64,000 nucleotides of DNA from Dehalococcoidia bacterium (GTDB lineage Bacteria; Chloroflexota; Dehalococcoidia; Lucifugimonadales; UBA3495). Shown here piece after piece: positions 8,274-15,675 of this stretch. Position numbers and translations under genes: made by a program. The stretch is from positions 62,001 to 126,000 of the forward strand of contig JAJDTP010000009.1 of NCBI GenBank assembly GCA_022827095.1. Direction: 5' to 3'. Each line of letters opens with the position of its first letter. Positions within the stretch are counted from its first letter, which is position 1. Below the pieces are notes generated by a model. That model did not search any database. It was not told where the DNA came from and saw only the letters and a list, made by a program, of their open reading frames with translations.

Positions 8274-8423
8274 CTACCCAACACCAATGCGGGTTTCACC
8301 TTGGCTTTGGTTTAGCACCAATGGTTTGTAGTCTGCGTCGTGCCGTAGCTCTTGCAGATAAACGAAGGTCTCGGCGAAGTCGATTATCGTAGCCGGAAAC
8401 CGGTTGATCGCCGACGAGATCAT
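8274..8423 (-). CDS. 49-residue ORF, possible HEPN-like C-terminal fragment
   Basis: It reads MISSAINRFPATIIDFAETF then VYLQELRHDADYKPL. The phrase xFVxLQExRHxADYxP is typical of the C-terminal helix of small HEPN-like proteins. Its ATG overlaps the stop of the ORF at 8420-8545 (ATGA), so the two are either a coupled pair or one gene broken by a frameshift. Function is not assigned. Confidence 0.35.
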   Translation of the reverse strand: MISSAINRFPATIIDFAETFVYLQELRHDADYKPLVLNQSQGETRIGVG

Positions 8424-8545
8424 TTGAGACCTCGCTCGGCCATGGTCAAGAGAGTCGACACTTCGCCGAACTTGCCGGTCAGATCGCTGCGGGTGATCTC
8501 TTCGATCCGGGCCTTTTGCTCGTCCGTCAACAGTTCGTGATCCAT
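8420..8545 (-). CDS. 41-residue charged ORF upstream of the HEPN-like fragment
   Basis: MDHELLTDEQKARIEEITRS followed by DLTGKFGEVSTLLTMAERGL and Lys. It is charged and helical, with a four-base ATGA overlap with the next ORF. It is too short for the automatic gene-length range but shows coding-like composition. It may be the N-terminal part of the same broken gene as 8274-8423. I do not know its function. Confidence 0.35.
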   Translation of the reverse strand: MDHELLTDEQKARIEEITRSDLTGKFGEVSTLLTMAERGLK

Positions 8546-8659
8546 TATGCCTCCGGGCGTTCTGGCACGGGTCGCCGATTCCAATCCGGCCCAGATGGGT
8601 CATTCTACTGGCTGCGACCGACGGCAGAAAACCCGACGTTCGCCTCGTATGTTTGGGAA

Positions 8660-9595
8660 TCATCCCAGGCTCAGCGTCGCCTCCGGGAACAACTCATCCA
8701 CTTCCACCGCCTCCGGTATCACCTTCTGCTCCACGTTGAAACGCACGAAGGTCTCCAGCGTCTTCCGCGAACTCTCGACGCCGTAGGGGATCGGGTCGTC
8801 GCCCACTACGTCAACCATCCGGTGGTAGGGCCGGTCCTCCGGCGCCGCGGCATCACCCGAGCGCAGCTTGCCCATGTACAGCGCCTTGGCCGTGTTGAAC
8901 GTCTCGAACAGTTCCGCCGCCAGGTCGGGGTTGGCATCCAGCGCGGCGTTCTTGACCACCAGCATGTGGCTGATGGGATACACTCCCGTCTTGCGGTGCC
9001 ATGCGGCGTCGGCGGCGTCCGGCTCCTCGAACAGCGGCCGCACGTCCGGCGAGTCCACCGGCCCGGCTCCGATGGCGGCGTCGATCTCGCCCGACAGCAG
9101 CATTTCGCTCAGGTTGCCGTTGGACGACGACACCACGTTGGCCGGCGCCACGTACTCCGCCACGTGCTCGTCCCCCGACAGCACCCAGGTCACCGCGTCC
9201 AGGTCCACGCCGTACTCCGTCTGCAACAGGCCGCGCGTCCACACCCCGGGCGTCAGCGTGTAGCTGCGCACGCCAAACCGCTTGCCCTCCAGGTCTTTCG
9301 GTGATTCGATGCCGCTCTTCCGGTTGACCACGATGCCGCCGTGGTAGAAGGCCCGGGTCAGGAAAACGGGTACGCCGGTGAATTGCTTGCCATGCGCCCG
9401 GGCGCACAGGTATGTGGACAGCGCCATCTCGGCCACGTCGAACTCCAGCTCCCGCACCATCCGGCGGAAGATGCTGGTCACCGGCGACACCTCGATGTGC
9501 TCCATGCTGAACGTTGCCGACGTGATGGTGCCGTCCTTCAGCGGGGTGGTGTGACCGTAGTTGCCCACGGCGGTTCGCAATACCAGGTCGCTCAT
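8660..9595 (-). CDS. substrate-binding-protein-fold enzyme/receptor, 4,5-dihydroxyphthalate decarboxylase-like
   Basis: A 311-residue periplasmic-binding-protein-II-type protein. Motifs by eye: MALSTYLCARAHGKQFTGVP, GGIVVNRKSGIESPKDLEGK (the hinge strand typical of NMT1/PhnD and Pht5-like proteins), RSYTLTPGVWTRGLLQTEYG and a C-terminal IPYGVESSRKTLETFVRF. Pht5-type decarboxylases use this fold as soluble enzymes. The absence of a signal peptide from the best start (ATG 9595, with GGGAGGA six bases upstream) fits a cytoplasmic enzyme better than a transport receptor. No permease is adjacent. The substrate is unknown, probably an aromatic acid. Confidence 0.75.
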   Translation of the reverse strand: MSDLVLRTAVGNYGHTTPLKDGTITSATFSMEHIEVSPVTSIFRRMVRELEFDVAEMALSTYLCARAHGKQFTGVPVFLTRAFYHGGIVVNRKSGIESPKDLEGKRFGVRSYTLTPGVWTRGLLQTEYGVDLDAVTWVLSGDEHVAEYVAPANVVSSSNGNLSEMLLSGEIDAAIGAGPVDSPDVRPLFEEPDAADAAWHRKTGVYPISHMLVVKNAALDANPDLAAELFETFNTAKALYMGKLRSGDAAAPEDRPYHRMVDVVGDDPIPYGVESSRKTLETFVRFNVEQKVIPEAVEVDELFPEATLSLG

Positions 9596-9752
9596 GTTGT
9601 TCCTCCCGTGCGTTGCTCGTGTTCCATCCGGAATCAGTGACAGCCGTGCGCCAATCATCTCCCAAACGGAGGCTGCCCGCAAATCCGGACGCGTCCCTGG
9701 GTCTCGATGCCGCGGCAGTCAGCCCAAATGGGACGTGATGCCAGGACTCCGG

Positions 9753-10445
9753 CTACGGCGTCATCCGGCTCAGGGCGTTGAACGCCAGCTCCTCGCCCTC
9801 CTCCTCGATGGTTTCCGCCATCCACTCGGCGATGAGCGGCGCCGCTCTCTCGATTGCGCTGGCCAAGGCGTCCCGCATCAACTCGCCGGTTGTACCGTAG
9901 CCCCAATTCTCTTCGTCCTCCTCCTGCCGTAACAGCTGCAATTCCTCTTGCAGCGCCGACTGAAGTGGTTTGTAGGCCTCGAAGACCTTCAGGCCAAAAA
10001 TGTCGACAAAGCCGGAATCCGGACGGGCGCGTCCTTTCATCTCCACCAGGCGCAGGCACTCCTGCGTCAGATGCCGTCTGAATTCGGCGGCCAATTCTTC
10101 ATCGACCCCCGCGCCGTCCAGCAAGCCGTCCACGCCGGCGCCGAAATCGTGATAATCGAAGGGCTGGTCCCAATCGGTGCCGATCTCGATCATCGGGGTG
10201 ATCACGACCGCGTCAAATTTCTCGTCGAACCCCGTCAGGTCGTCCATGTAGAACGAATCTTCATATCCCTTTTCCAGGATGTCGTTGATCGGATCGTAAC
10301 CGTCTGTCTCGACTTCGTCCGCCAGCTCACTGACCAACGCCGCGGCCAGCTGCCGGTTTTCGATCAAGTAGACAGCCAGCTCCGCTGCCGTGGAGATTGT
10401 GCGCTCCTCGCCTTCTTGCCCCGGTTGTTCCGACTGTTGAGTCAT
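9753..10445 (-). CDS. acidic hypothetical protein, 230 residues
   Basis: A very acidic protein starting MTQQSEQPGQEGEERTISTA, with ELAVYLIENRQLAAALVSEL near 22-41 and a Glu-rich, helical C-terminal third (LLRQEEDEENWGYGTTGELM, EWMAETIEEEGEEL). No signal peptide or membrane segment. The start has AGGAG nearby (CAGGAGCAAGGG before ATG). I do not recognise the family. It is in the same orientation as the 8660-9595 gene but 157 bases separate them, so co-transcription is uncertain. Confidence 0.65.
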   Translation of the reverse strand: MTQQSEQPGQEGEERTISTAAELAVYLIENRQLAAALVSELADEVETDGYDPINDILEKGYEDSFYMDDLTGFDEKFDAVVITPMIEIGTDWDQPFDYHDFGAGVDGLLDGAGVDEELAAEFRRHLTQECLRLVEMKGRARPDSGFVDIFGLKVFEAYKPLQSALQEELQLLRQEEDEENWGYGTTGELMRDALASAIERAAPLIAEWMAETIEEEGEELAFNALSRMTP

Positions 10446-10531
10446 CCCTTGCTCCTGTGTGGCAACTCAGTTTGCACCGCGCCGGCAATTGTCCGCGCAG
10501 CCCCGCAACGCCGTCAACCGCACCGCGGCTT

Positions 10532-10692
10532 ATGCGTACCCACTTTCGCAAATCGTCAGAAGCAGGATTTGCCGGATTTTATGATTGGGCAGGATTGGGA
10601 TATCTCCATCACATAACGGTTCCAATCCTGAAAATCCGATAATCTTGAAAATCCTGCTTCTGACGTTTCCCCGCCGCAAACTGGGTACGCAT
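10532..10692. repeat. family A element, full length, with outer inverted arms
   Basis: Core arms GTCAGAAGCAGGATTTGCCG (10555 on) and AATCCTGCTTCTGAC (ending 10665) surround a GGATT/AATCC-rich centre. Outside the core, ATGCGTACCCACTTT on the left and AAACTGGGTACGCAT on the right form a second inverted repeat. This is the best-preserved copy, about 160 bp, and it defines the family. It lies between an acidic hypothetical gene and gcvT. Confidence 0.85.
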
Positions 10693-10754
10693 GAGGACCG
10701 CGGATCGCCCCCGCCGTTGGGAGGGGAATGTGGACGCGCCCGCCCTTTTCGTCA

Positions 10755-10783
10755 TTGCGCCTCAACGGTCTTGGCGGTATGAT
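10755..10783 (+). promoter_or_regulatory. sigma70-like promoter of gcvT
   Basis: TTGCGC at 10755-10760, a 17-base spacer and TATGAT at 10778-10783, with a start of transcription expected near 10790 and the gcvT ATG at 10828. No glycine-riboswitch-like structure was recognised in the short leader. Confidence 0.5.
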
Positions 10784-10827
10784 GATTCTCAGAGTTTTCC
10801 AACGTCACACCGCCGCTCGAATAACCT

Positions 10828-11982
10828 ATGGCTGCTGATACCGCTGCTGAGAATCTCCGCACCGCCCTTTACGACACCCATGTAGCTCTCGGCGCCCGCA
10901 TGGTGCCCTTTGGCGGATGGGACATGCCGGTGCAGTACGAGGGGGTCATCGCCGAGGTGGCGGCGGTACGCAACGCGGCCGGCCTGTTCGACGTCTCGCA
11001 CATGGGCCGACTGCACATCGGCGGACCCAACGCCGCCAGTCTGCTGGACATTCTGCTCACCGGGTCCGCGTCCGGCCTGCGCGTGGGCCGCGCCCGCTAC
11101 TGCTTCATCTGCAATGAGCGGGGCGGTGTCATCGACGACACCATTTTCTATCGTCTCTCCGATGACGAATTCCTGCTCATACCCAACGCCGGGAACCGAC
11201 CCGCCGTGAGCCTCTGGTTCGACCGCCAGCTCGCCCAGCACTTCGATGGACGCGGCGTGCATATAACCGACCGCACCATGCTCACCGGCCTCCTTGCCGT
11301 GCAGGGGCCCAGTGCGGTGAACATCCTCGACCACCTGTGCGAGGACTTCACTCCCGGCGCGCGCCTGGCCCGCAACCCGGGACGCGACCCCGCTCCGTCC
11401 CTGCTGCGCCCCTTCACCTGGGGCCGCGGCCATATTGACGGCCGCCGCGTGTTCATCGGACGCACCGGCTACACCGGAGGAGATGGGTTTGAGCTCGCCG
11501 TGGGGTCGGCCGACGTCGTAGCGATCTGGAACAGGCTGACCGAGGCCGGCGCGGCTCCCTGCGGCCTGGGAGCCCGGGACGTACTCCGGCTGGAGGCTGG
11601 CCTCCCGCTGCACGGCCACGAGCTCACCGAGACCATCACCCCCATCGAGGCCGGCTACGGCCGGTTCGTGCGGCGCGACGGGGGCTACAACGGCGCCGAC
11701 GTGCTGGACCACCAGCGGGTGTACGGAACCGAACGCCGCCTGGTCGGGCTGACCCTGCCGGGGCGCAGCTCCCCTCGCGCCGGGTACGACGTGCTGGCCA
11801 ACGGCGAGGTCGTCGGCGCCGTGGCCAGCGGCAGTTACTCGCCCACCCTGGAGCGGTGCATCGCCACGGCCTTTGTGGACGCCGCCTACGCCGTATCCGA
11901 CACGGTCCTCACCGTGGACATTCGCGGACGTCGCGCCGACGCTACCACGACGGAACTGCCTTTCTACCAGCGGCCGAGCTAG
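10828..11982 (+). CDS. gcvT: GcvT, glycine cleavage system aminomethyltransferase (T protein)
   Basis: The T protein releases ammonia from the aminomethyl-lipoyl group of GcvH and passes the methylene to tetrahydrofolate. The 384-residue sequence shows the family hallmarks: LYDTHVALGARMVPFGGWDM near residues 13-32, FDVSHMGRLHIGG, the RTGYTGGDGFELAV folate-site stretch, and LGARDVLRLEAGLPLHGHEL. The C-terminal barrel includes the VGAVASGSYSPTLERCIATA motif. Length is normal. gcvH follows about 195 bases on, separated by a family C repeat; gcvP is not in the window. Its TAG stop coincides with the left edge of that repeat. Confidence 0.95.
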   Translation: MAADTAAENLRTALYDTHVALGARMVPFGGWDMPVQYEGVIAEVAAVRNAAGLFDVSHMGRLHIGGPNAASLLDILLTGSASGLRVGRARYCFICNERGGVIDDTIFYRLSDDEFLLIPNAGNRPAVSLWFDRQLAQHFDGRGVHITDRTMLTGLLAVQGPSAVNILDHLCEDFTPGARLARNPGRDPAPSLLRPFTWGRGHIDGRRVFIGRTGYTGGDGFELAVGSADVVAIWNRLTEAGAAPCGLGARDVLRLEAGLPLHGHELTETITPIEAGYGRFVRRDGGYNGADVLDHQRVYGTERRLVGLTLPGRSSPRAGYDVLANGEVVGAVASGSYSPTLERCIATAFVDAAYAVSDTVLTVDIRGRRADATTTELPFYQRPS

Positions 11983-12105
11983 CGCCGGTTGACAAATACC
12001 GTCATTCTCGCTTTCGCGGGAATCCAGTGTCCGAAATCGTTAATGACCTTTCTGACCATTTCACCACACCCTCTCTAGACTCCTGCTTTCGCAGGAGTGA
12101 CGGTA
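11980..12105. repeat. family C element between gcvT and gcvH
   Basis: Arms TACCGTCATTCTCGCTTTCG near 11997 and GCAGGAGTGACGGTA ending 12105 are inverted. The left border TAGCGCCGGTTGACAAA resembles the border TAGAGCATGTTTACAAA of the copy at 14275, and its TAG is the gcvT stop codon inside a CTAG tetranucleotide. No gene in this gap. Confidence 0.7.
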
Positions 12106-12177
12106 TGACTTGCCATCCGGGGCTCTCCCGGTCGCCAGAATCGTTGACTACCCTACCCTTGGGAGGTATCAGACAAA

Positions 12178-12567
12178 GTGAATCCCGAAGACCGCAAATA
12201 CTCCAGGGAACACGAGTGGGCCCTGGTTGAGGACGCCGCCGCCGGAACCGTCCTGGTGGGCATCACCCACTACGCGCAGGACCAGTTGGGCGACGTGGTG
12301 TACGTGGAATTGCCCGAGACCGGCGCTCCCGTGGGGCACATGGCCAAGATGGGTGAGATCGAATCCGTGAAGGCCGTCTCTGATCTGTATTCGCCCGTCA
12401 GCGGCGAGATCACCGAGGTCAATGGGCGCCTGGCCCAGGAGCCTGAATTGGTGAACACCGACCCCTTCGGCGATGGCTGGATGCTGCGGGTCCGCATGAG
12501 CGATCCCGCTGAGTTGGACGCGCTGCTCGACGCCGGCGGGTACAACGAGTACCTGGGGGGCCTCTAA
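12178..12567 (+). CDS. gcvH: GcvH, glycine cleavage system lipoyl-carrier (H protein)
   Basis: A 129-residue H protein. The lipoylated lysine is Lys65 in GEIESVKAVSDLYSP. The flanking ITHYAQDQLGDVVYVELPE and LYSPVSGEITEVN are standard. It shuttles the aminomethyl group between the P, T and L proteins. The start is a GTG at 12178 with GGGAGG about 12 bases upstream, slightly far. It may be transcribed with gcvT through the intervening repeat. The P protein must be elsewhere in the genome. Confidence 0.95.
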   Translation: MNPEDRKYSREHEWALVEDAAAGTVLVGITHYAQDQLGDVVYVELPETGAPVGHMAKMGEIESVKAVSDLYSPVSGEITEVNGRLAQEPELVNTDPFGDGWMLRVRMSDPAELDALLDAGGYNEYLGGL

Positions 12568-12653
12568 CTCCAGTAGACAATGCGCATGACGATGCCTTCC
12601 GATGATGCCTGACGCAAATCGTCAGCAGCCATCCGCCCTCACGAAGCAAATCT

Positions 12654-12681
12654 GGAGCCGGTCCCAGCTGGGACCGGCTCC
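12654..12681. other. 28-bp perfect palindrome
   Basis: Two 14-base arms starting GGAGCCGGTCCCAG and its exact inverse meet with no spacer. It lies just upstream of the broken oxidoreductase tail and is not followed by a T run, so it is not a standard terminator. Confidence 0.7.
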
Positions 12682-12687
12682 ATCCTG

Positions 12688-12780
12688 CTGGATGCCCAGG
12701 GCGGGCAGTTCTCGCACGCCGACACGATGTGGTCGATAGAGCTTTTCGGCAAGGAAGTGATCCCGGCGCTGAAGGATTGA
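12688..12780 (+). pseudogene. C-terminal remnant of a luciferase-like oxidoreductase gene
   Basis: A short frame ending at TGA 12778-12780 reads GGQFSHADTMWSIELFGKEV then IPALKD. This resembles the end of LLM flavin oxidoreductases; the gene at 30254 ends with REVIPALHAL. No N-terminal part is present. The rest of the gap between gcvH and the DUF3090 gene (12568-12987) holds the palindrome and a family A copy. Confidence 0.5.
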
Positions 12781-12794
12781 TGGGGCCGTGGCAT

Positions 12795-12932
12795 CGTCAG
12801 AAGCAGGATTTTCGGGATTACGGGATTGTCAGGATTGAGACCATTTGGAGGCAGAGCGCTCCTAATCCTGATAATCCACAAATCCGGCAAATCCAGCTTC
12901 TGACGTTCCCCCGCCGCAAACCGGGTATGCGT
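12795..12932. repeat. family A element
   Basis: Starts CGTCAGAAGCAGGATTTTCG and ends AATCCAGCTTCTGAC. The right outer arm CGCAAACCGGGTATGCG is present and the left outer arm is not evident, so this is a one-sided copy. Confidence 0.8.
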
Positions 12933-12987
12933 TCAGGGCGAGCGATCGCCACTTGCCAGCTTAAGAGTCGGCGACTATCATAGCCGC

Positions 12988-13521
12988 ATGGCAGAACGCG
13001 AAGTCCGCTATAAGATGGGTGCTGCCCAGTCCGTGTCCGCCGAAACCTTTGGGCGCCCCGGTCAGCGCACCTTCCGGCTGGTGGCGGAGGCCGGAAGAGC
13101 CCAGTCCTTCATCTGGCTCGAAAAGGAGCAGCTACTCCAACTGGCGCTGTATCTCCAGCAGGCCGTGAAGCAGTTGGGCGAATCGGTCGGCGACAAGGAA
13201 AGCGCTCCCGGCGAAACACCCTGGATGGGCGATCCCCTGGAGCAGGACTTTCGCGCCCGTCAGATGCAGTTGGAATACGATAGGGAAGCGAACTGCTTCG
13301 TTATCCAGGCCTTCGAGGGCGATGAGGACGATCCGGACGCCAGCACCCATACGTCCGTCAGTTTCTGGATGACCATGGCCCAGTCGTCAGAGCTGGCCGA
13401 CCAGGCGTTGCGCATCTGCGCGGCCGGCCGGCCTCCGTGCTTCCTGTGCGGCGCGCCCATCGATCCCGACGGCCACCGCTGCGCTCGCGCCAACGGCCAC
13501 GCCGTATTTGAAACCGGCTAG
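12988..13521 (+). CDS. DUF3090 family protein (TIGR03847 type)
   Basis: A 177-residue protein matching the DUF3090 pattern: an N-terminal beta-rich domain (GQRTFRLVAEAGRAQSFIWL at about 25-44, EKEQLLQLALYLQ) and a C-terminal zinc-ribbon-like end with Cys151, Cys154, His163 and Cys165 (PCFLCGAPIDPDGHRCARAN). In Actinobacteria this family sits beside the SCO1664 family, exactly as here, often near a histidine-phosphatase gene and mycothiol genes. The biochemical role is not established. The next gene starts 24 bases downstream, so they are likely one transcript. Confidence 0.85.
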   Translation: MAEREVRYKMGAAQSVSAETFGRPGQRTFRLVAEAGRAQSFIWLEKEQLLQLALYLQQAVKQLGESVGDKESAPGETPWMGDPLEQDFRARQMQLEYDREANCFVIQAFEGDEDDPDASTHTSVSFWMTMAQSSELADQALRICAAGRPPCFLCGAPIDPDGHRCARANGHAVFETG

Positions 13522-13545
13522 CCGGCCGGCAGGCCGCCTGTTCCC

Positions 13546-14277
13546 GTGGTTACCGACGGGCCATCCGACCTTGACTTGCTGCGGCATGGGGAGATCCTGA
13601 GCTGCGACCTGACGCGGCAGGGCTCGAACTACACGTATCTGGCCGAGTTGTCCCTCGGCGACCGCTACGGCCTGGCCATCTACAAGCCCCGGCAGGGCGA
13701 GTGGCCCCTGTGGGACTTCCCCAGCGGCACGCTCTACAAGCGGGAGTATGCGGCCTACCTGCTCAGTCACATCCTGGGTTGGGATTTTATTCCGCCGACA
13801 ATCATCCGAGAAGGGCCGGGTGGCGTTGGTTCGGTCCAACTCTACGTGGACCATAACCCCCGGGAAAACTACTACACCATCACGCGTGAGGAACTGAGCG
13901 AGTGCGACGCCGACCAACTGCGCACCATTTGCTGCTTCGACCTGGTGGCGAATAACACCGACCGCAAGCCGGAGCACGTCATCCGCGCCCCCGACGGCAA
14001 GCTGTGGGGCATCGACCACGGCCTGACCTTCCACGCGGACACCAAGATCCGCACCGCCATCTGGGACTTTGCGGACGAGCCTATTCCCGATCGCCTGCTG
14101 GAGCCTTTGCGTAACCTCTGCGGACAGATACTGGCGCCGACGGGAGACGTTGCCGAGCTGCTGTCCATGATGGACGCCGCCGAGGCCCGCGCCCTGATGC
14201 AGCGGCTCCAGTGGGTGCTGCAGGAAGGGACTTACCCCGGCCTCCCGGGCTATCGCCGCCGCCGGCGACGGGGCTAG
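13546..14277 (+). CDS. SCO1664 family protein (PI3/PI4-kinase-like fold, TIGR03843 type)
   Basis: A 243-residue protein with the kinase-like motifs of this family: LAIYKPRQGEWPLWDFPSGT (nucleotide-binding Lys) near 44-63, the catalytic-loop-like FDLVANNTDRKPEHVI near 127-142 and IDHGLTFH near 154-161, where NNTDR and D-H-G take the places of the kinase HxDxxxxN and DFG. It is paired with DUF3090. GTG start at 13546. The TAG stop at 14275-14277 is formed at the edge of a family C element: only the Arg-rich tail GYRRRRRRG precedes it, so the original C-terminus may have been different. Confidence 0.85.
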   Translation: MVTDGPSDLDLLRHGEILSCDLTRQGSNYTYLAELSLGDRYGLAIYKPRQGEWPLWDFPSGTLYKREYAAYLLSHILGWDFIPPTIIREGPGGVGSVQLYVDHNPRENYYTITREELSECDADQLRTICCFDLVANNTDRKPEHVIRAPDGKLWGIDHGLTFHADTKIRTAIWDFADEPIPDRLLEPLRNLCGQILAPTGDVAELLSMMDAAEARALMQRLQWVLQEGTYPGLPGYRRRRRRG

Positions 14278-14420
14278 AGCATGTTTACAAACTGAAAATT
14301 ACCCCGTCGTTCCTGCGAAAGCAGGAACCCAGGAAATCACTGCCGGCAGAAATTTGGCCTTATTTGTACTCGCTGGATTCCCGCTTTCGCGGGAATGACG
14401 AAGTTTGTAAACACGCCCTA
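14275..14420. repeat. family C MITE-like element with 17-bp TIRs and CTAG borders
   Basis: Left end GAGCATGTTTACAAACT (14277-14293) and right end AGTTTGTAAACACGCCC (14402-14418) are inverted with 2 mismatches. The inner arms are the family C core (CGTTCCTGCGAAAGCAGGAA, and GCTTTCGCGGGAATGACG). TA flanks both ends inside CTAG. The left TAG is the stop of the SCO1664-type gene and the right CTA is the stop, on the minus strand, of the HAD gene. Confidence 0.85.
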
Positions 14421-15080
14421 GTCGCTCCCCGCCAGCAGCCCGTAGTCGAAGTGCTCCAGGTTCTCGATGATCACGTCCGCCGCCGAGAGGTCCAGGTGGC
14501 GCGTGGAATCGGTCAGCGTGCAGACCGTGTAGGCCCCCGACCCGCTGGCCGCCGCCAGGCCGATGGGCGAGTCCTCGATGGCCACGCACTCCGTGGGTTC
14601 CAGCCCCAGCAGCCGGGCGGCCTTGATGTAGATGTCGGGAGCCGGCTTGCCGTTTTCGATGTCGTCGCCGCCCAGCTTCACCGGGAATGCATCGGTCAGC
14701 CCGATCACCGACAGTTTCAGGTTCACCCACTCCCGCAGCGATGACGACGCCACCGCGATGGGCAGTCCGCGCCGTTGAGCTTCGGCGATCAACTCACGCA
14801 CGCCCGGCCGCGCCACCAGATCGGAGCGCAGCACCTCCTTTACCACCTCGTTGTAGCCGGCCAGCAACTCCGCCGGCGTCTGTGGTATCCCGCGCAGTTC
14901 CTTGACCCGCACCCAGGTCTCCTCCACCGTGGTGCCCAGCAGGTGGCGGTTGTTCTCCTCCTCCGTGATCGGCGCGGCTCCGCACCGTTCCACCATCACG
15001 TTCACCGCCTTGTGGAACAGCGGCTCGCTGTCCACCAGCACGCCGTCCATGTCGAACAATATCCCCTTGTAGCCAGGCAT
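14418..15080 (-). CDS. HAD-superfamily phosphatase, beta-phosphoglucomutase-like
   Basis: A 220-residue subfamily I HAD protein. Motif I is ILFDMDGVLVDSEPLFHK (nucleophile Asp in DMDGVLVDSE, about residues 8-16), motif II VASSS near 112, motif III with Lys in NGKPAPDIY near 145-153, and motif IV IEDSPIG near 168. An all-helical cap lies between motif I and II, as in sugar-phosphate mutases and phosphatases. The substrate cannot be read. Start at ATG 15080 with AAGGAGG upstream. Its TAG stop is created at the border of the adjoining family C element. Confidence 0.85.
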   Translation of the reverse strand: MPGYKGILFDMDGVLVDSEPLFHKAVNVMVERCGAAPITEEENNRHLLGTTVEETWVRVKELRGIPQTPAELLAGYNEVVKEVLRSDLVARPGVRELIAEAQRRGLPIAVASSSLREWVNLKLSVIGLTDAFPVKLGGDDIENGKPAPDIYIKAARLLGLEPTECVAIEDSPIGLAAASGSGAYTVCTLTDSTRHLDLSAADVIIENLEHFDYGLLAGSD

Positions 15081-15293
15081 CTCCGGTTGGTCCTCCTTGC
15101 TGTGTCTTGTCTCTCGCGGGGCGTCGCAACCCGATACTTGGCATGAGGCCCGAAACGCCGTAGACCGCACTGGCGTCGGCGCGCTGCGGACGTTAGAATC
15201 CGTTATTTTGGGCATCAGAGTCCCGCTCCTTCCATGCCGGCATTATATCAAGGAGCCCCAACACGCGGCCTGTCTGATCTTCGTAATCCCCAA

Positions 15294-15450
15294 GGCTATC
15301 GCATATGAAATCACAACGGCGTCACTCCGGCGAAAGCCGGAGTCCAGAGCCTGTGAATGGCTTGACATTCCCATGGAAGCAGCCGACTTCGGTCACTGGA
15401 TACCGGCTTTCGCCGGTATGACGATACTAAACCGTTCATATGCGATAGCC
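15294..15450. repeat. family C MITE-like element with 16-bp perfect TIRs
   Basis: GGCTATCGCATATGAA (15294-15309) is exactly inverted at 15435-15450. The inner arms are the family C core (GTCACTCCGGCGAAAGCCGG; GCTTTCGCCGGTATGACG). The gap 15081-15675 holds this element, then a promoter and a leader; no gene. Confidence 0.85.
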
Positions 15451-15467
15451 CTGCCGTGTATTCCCTA

Positions 15468-15496
15468 TTGACTCGCATTGGGGGGCAGTTTATGTT
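15468..15496 (+). promoter_or_regulatory. sigma70-like promoter of the first solute-binding-protein gene
   Basis: TTGACT at 15468-15473, a 17-base spacer and TATGTT at 15491-15496, about 180 bases before the ATG. The same arrangement recurs before the second paralogue. Confidence 0.65.
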
Positions 15497-15504
15497 ACAT
15501 CCGC

Positions 15505-15675
15505 TTTCCAGATCAGTCTAAATCCTGCGAAGGACTACTCCTATATGGATGTAATTCGTACCGGTTAGCATGAATGCCGACGGGTGCTCGACAGCGCAGG
15601 CGTTGATCAATACGGGACGAACTGCGACACGGCACAGCGACCTGCCCTATTCTTCGGCAATTCGGAGGTTCTGAT
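15505..15675 (+). promoter_or_regulatory. long 5' leader of the first binding-protein gene
   Basis: About 170 untranslated bases between promoter and start. The last ~120 bases (from ATGCCGACGG.. to CAATTCGGAGG) are recognisably conserved before the second paralogue. This could be simple duplication or a regulatory leader; I see no known riboswitch. Confidence 0.35.

Noticed and set aside
12178-12567. Riboswitch control of the gcv genes
   Set aside because: The leader before gcvT is about 40 bases, too short for a tandem glycine riboswitch, and the gcvT-gcvH gap is filled by a repeat.
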